Below the pieces are notes generated by a model that ran no database searches, was not told where the DNA came from, and saw nothing but the letters and a program-made list of their open reading frames with translations. Of a stretch of DNA of 24,677 nucleotides, positions 23,412-24,677 are shown one piece after another (within the stretch, counting starts at the first letter, position 1; each line of letters begins with the position of its first letter). Made by a program: the position numbers and the translations under genes. The stretch is from PALSA-660 sp036508875 (GTDB lineage: Bacteria; Actinomycetota; Coriobacteriia; Anaerosomatales; PALSA-660), in NCBI GenBank assembly GCA_036508875.1, contig DATCGP010000039.1:1-24677 (forward strand). The letters are read 5' to 3'.

Positions 23412-24230
23412 ATGATGACCACCGCTACGGGTCCGGTCGAAGGGTACGTCCAGGTCGCGCCGACGGTCGCACGTGACGGCGACGTCGCGACGATCGACGC
23501 CAACGGCGTCTACTACCGCCAGCTCAACGAGGCGATCCGCGGCGCGTTCGCCGACGGCGCCAAGACGGTGAAGCTGCACAGCGTCAACGGTCAGCGCTAC
23601 ATCGGCAACGGCATCTCCGGCAGCGACCTGCGCATCGAGATCGAAGGCGTGCCCGGCGGCGACATGGCGATGTTCATGAACGGCCCGACGATCGTGACCT
23701 CCGGCAACGCGCAGGACGGCGTGGCCAACACGATGAACGCGGGCACCGTCTACATCAACGGCGACGCCGGCGACGTGCTGGGCTACGGCATGCGCGGCGG
23801 CAAGGTCTTCGTGAAGGGCGATGTGGGCTACCGCGTCGGCATACACATGAAAGCGTTCGAGAACCTCGTCCCGATCATCTGCTGCGGCGGTAACGCGCGC
23901 GCCTTCTTCGGCGAGTACATGGCCGGCGGCGTGCTCATGCTGCTGGGCCGCAACGGCCAGTTCGCCGACCAGCCGCTCGTGGGCCCGTTCTGCGGCTCCG
24001 GCATGCACGGCGGGACGATCTTCCTGCGCGGCGAGGTGGACGCGCACGACATCGGCAAGGAATGCGGCGTCTTCACGGCGGACGAGGACGACATGAAGGT
24101 CCTGCGCCCGATCGTCGAGCAGTGGTGTGCCGCGTTCGGCGACGACGTGGACGAGGTTCTGAGCCAGCCGTTCACGAAGCTCGTCCCGGTCTCGCACCGG
24201 CCGTACGGCAAGCTCTACGCACCGATGTAG
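23412..24230 (+). CDS. Glutamate synthase GXGXG-domain subunit
   Basis: A 272-residue right-handed beta-helix protein matching the C-terminal GXGXG domain of large-chain glutamate synthase, which holds the subunits together and helps form the ammonia tunnel. Glycine-rich rungs are evident: VNGQRYIGNGISGSDLRIEI, NAGTVYINGDAGDVLGYGM, RGGKVFVKGDVGYRVGIHM and YMAGGVLMLLGRNG, then GSGMHGGTIFLRGEVD. ATG at 23412 follows GGGGAGGAG at 23401-23409; a second ATG at 23415 is equally possible. An open frame extends upstream to 23265 but lies inside the FMN subunit gene and is not real coding. Confidence 0.93.
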   Translation: MMTTATGPVEGYVQVAPTVARDGDVATIDANGVYYRQLNEAIRGAFADGAKTVKLHSVNGQRYIGNGISGSDLRIEIEGVPGGDMAMFMNGPTIVTSGNAQDGVANTMNAGTVYINGDAGDVLGYGMRGGKVFVKGDVGYRVGIHMKAFENLVPIICCGGNARAFFGEYMAGGVLMLLGRNGQFADQPLVGPFCGSGMHGGTIFLRGEVDAHDIGKECGVFTADEDDMKVLRPIVEQWCAAFGDDVDEVLSQPFTKLVPVSHRPYGKLYAPM

Positions 24231-24247
24231 CGGTTATTCCGGCCGGG

Positions 24248-24262
24248 CGGCGGACTCCGCCG
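24248..24262 (+). terminator. Hairpin between the GXGXG subunit gene and glnA
   Basis: CGGCGG-ACT-CCGCCG, 17 bases after the stop, followed only by TTC. It could be a weak terminator, leaving glnA partly on its own promoter. Confidence 0.4.
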
Positions 24263-24270
24263 TTCAAGCC

Positions 24271-24286
24271 GTAACCAACCCGAAAC
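24271..24286 (+). promoter_or_regulatory. GlnR-type box upstream of glnA
   Basis: GTAAC, six bases, GAAAC: exactly the half-site pair (gTnAc-n6-GaAAc) bound by the actinobacterial OmpR-type nitrogen regulator GlnR. Only one a-b pair is present; the next expected GTNAC is not found. It overlaps the -35 position relative to a -10-like TAGTAA at 24295-24300. glnA starts at 24340. Confidence 0.5.
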
Positions 24287-24339
24287 ACTCGGGGTAGTAA
24301 GTTCGAACCGTTCTCCACGACGACGGAGGGACTGATCAC

Positions 24340-24677
24340 ATGGCACCCAAGTTCGACAAGGACTTCGTACTCAAGACCGTCCAGGAGCGCGACGTCCACT
24401 TCGTGCGTTTCTGGTTCACGGACGTGCTGGGCGTACTCAAGTCGTTCGCAGTCACCGACACAGAGCTCGAGGGCGCGTTCGAAGAGGGCATGGGGTTCGA
24501 CGGCTCCTCCATCGACGGCTTCACCCGCCTCGAGGAGTCGGACATGGTCGCCTACCCGAACCCCGACACATTCGCGGTGCTGCCGTGGCGTCCCTCTGAG
24601 CAGGGCGTCGGCCGCATGTTCTGCGACATCGTCAAGCCTGACGGCTCGCCGTTCGAGGGCGATCCGCGCTACGCGCT
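24340..24677 (+). CDS. glnA: Glutamine synthetase type I, 5' part
   Basis: The start of a type I glutamine synthetase (ATP-dependent glutamate plus ammonia to glutamine); about 112 codons are present and the rest lies past the window end. Seen: the N-terminal beta-grasp region VHFVRFWFTDVLGVLKSFAV, then the conserved FDGSSIDGFTRLEESDMVAYP and the active-site-lining DTFAVLPWRP. FDGSSI(D/E)GF with EESDM is typical of GSI, not of gamma-glutamylmethylamide synthetase in particular, though the fragment cannot exclude the latter. The ATG at 24340 is preceded by CGGAGGGA with eight-base spacing. With the split synthase just upstream it completes a GS-GOGAT pathway. The tyrosine adenylylation site is not in the window. 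Confidence 0.95.
   Translation, partial: MAPKFDKDFVLKTVQERDVHFVRFWFTDVLGVLKSFAVTDTELEGAFEEGMGFDGSSIDGFTRLEESDMVAYPNPDTFAVLPWRPSEQGVGRMFCDIVKPDGSPFEGDPRYA

Noticed and set aside
20513..23503. Very long open frame (996 codons) on the minus strand
   Set aside because: It is the antisense image of the glutamate synthase genes. The plus-strand frames have clear family motifs and ribosome sites; the minus frame has a His/Val/Arg/Asp/Ala-rich composition typical of a high-GC shadow.
20654..24677. N-methylglutamate synthase (mgsABC) plus GMA synthetase for methylamine use
   Set aside because: Related subunits, but the gene order, the ferredoxin-FMN subunit and the GSI-like FDGSSIDGF start fit ordinary GS-GOGAT better. 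It cannot be fully excluded from the truncated glnA.
1..24677. CRISPR arrays, insertion sequences, attachment sites
   Set aside because: No regularly spaced repeats, transposase motifs or terminal inverted repeats were seen by eye on either strand.

Overview
The window is high-GC DNA (roughly two thirds G+C by eye) with GTG/TTG starts, very short operon spacings and leaderless-looking starts. It carries a PdtaS/PdtaR-type kinase plus ANTAR regulator, an ECF sigma factor and an actinobacterial GlnR-like box. The best guess is a deep-branching member of the Actinomycetota (Coriobacteriia/Anaerosomatales-like), but no taxonomic marker proves this.

Layout. 1-951 (-): adenine/adenosine deaminase, cut by the window edge. 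1202-1810 (+): HEAT-repeat protein. 1847-8295 (-): a six-gene cbb3-type oxidase operon in the order ccoN, a CcoO-like protein fused to four extra cytochrome c domains, ccoS, a small two-helix membrane protein, an ABM-fold protein, and a Cu+ P-type ATPase (CopA/CcoI role). 8487-9245 (-): DUF4352-like lipoprotein and tRNA-Leu(CAA). 9345-10625 (-): membrane HD-GYP protein. 10833-13481 (+): PdtaS-like kinase, ANTAR response regulator and a six-helix membrane protein. 13560-15366 (+): DUF5668-like membrane protein and a lipoprotein serpin. 15453-17669 (-): secreted Met/Gly-rich protein and an ECF sigma factor fused to a zinc-finger/TM/low-complexity tail. 17849-19064: three adjacent broken genes (frameshifted Lrp/AsnC, truncated patatin, frameshifted ferredoxin-thioredoxin-reductase-like gene). 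19188-24677 (+): a nitrogen-assimilation block with a structured leader, HdrBC-like Fe-S protein, three split glutamate synthase subunits and the start of glnA.

How parts connect. The most interesting signal is the leader at 19201-19281. Two hairpins with near-identical six-base loops (AACGGC and AATGGC, with A at loop position 1 and G at 4) match the RNA target of ANTAR antiterminators. The second hairpin shares bases with the 5' arm of a terminator-like hairpin followed by TTTT. The ANTAR regulator at 12244-12825 is an obvious candidate to control this GOGAT operon. glnA has a GTAAC-N6-GAAAC box just upstream, so ammonia assimilation may be controlled at two levels.

A second circuit is the sigma factor. 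Its own upstream region and that of the secreted-protein gene share GTAAGGTT-N13-CGTCyTA with identical spacing, suggesting autoregulation and a direct target.
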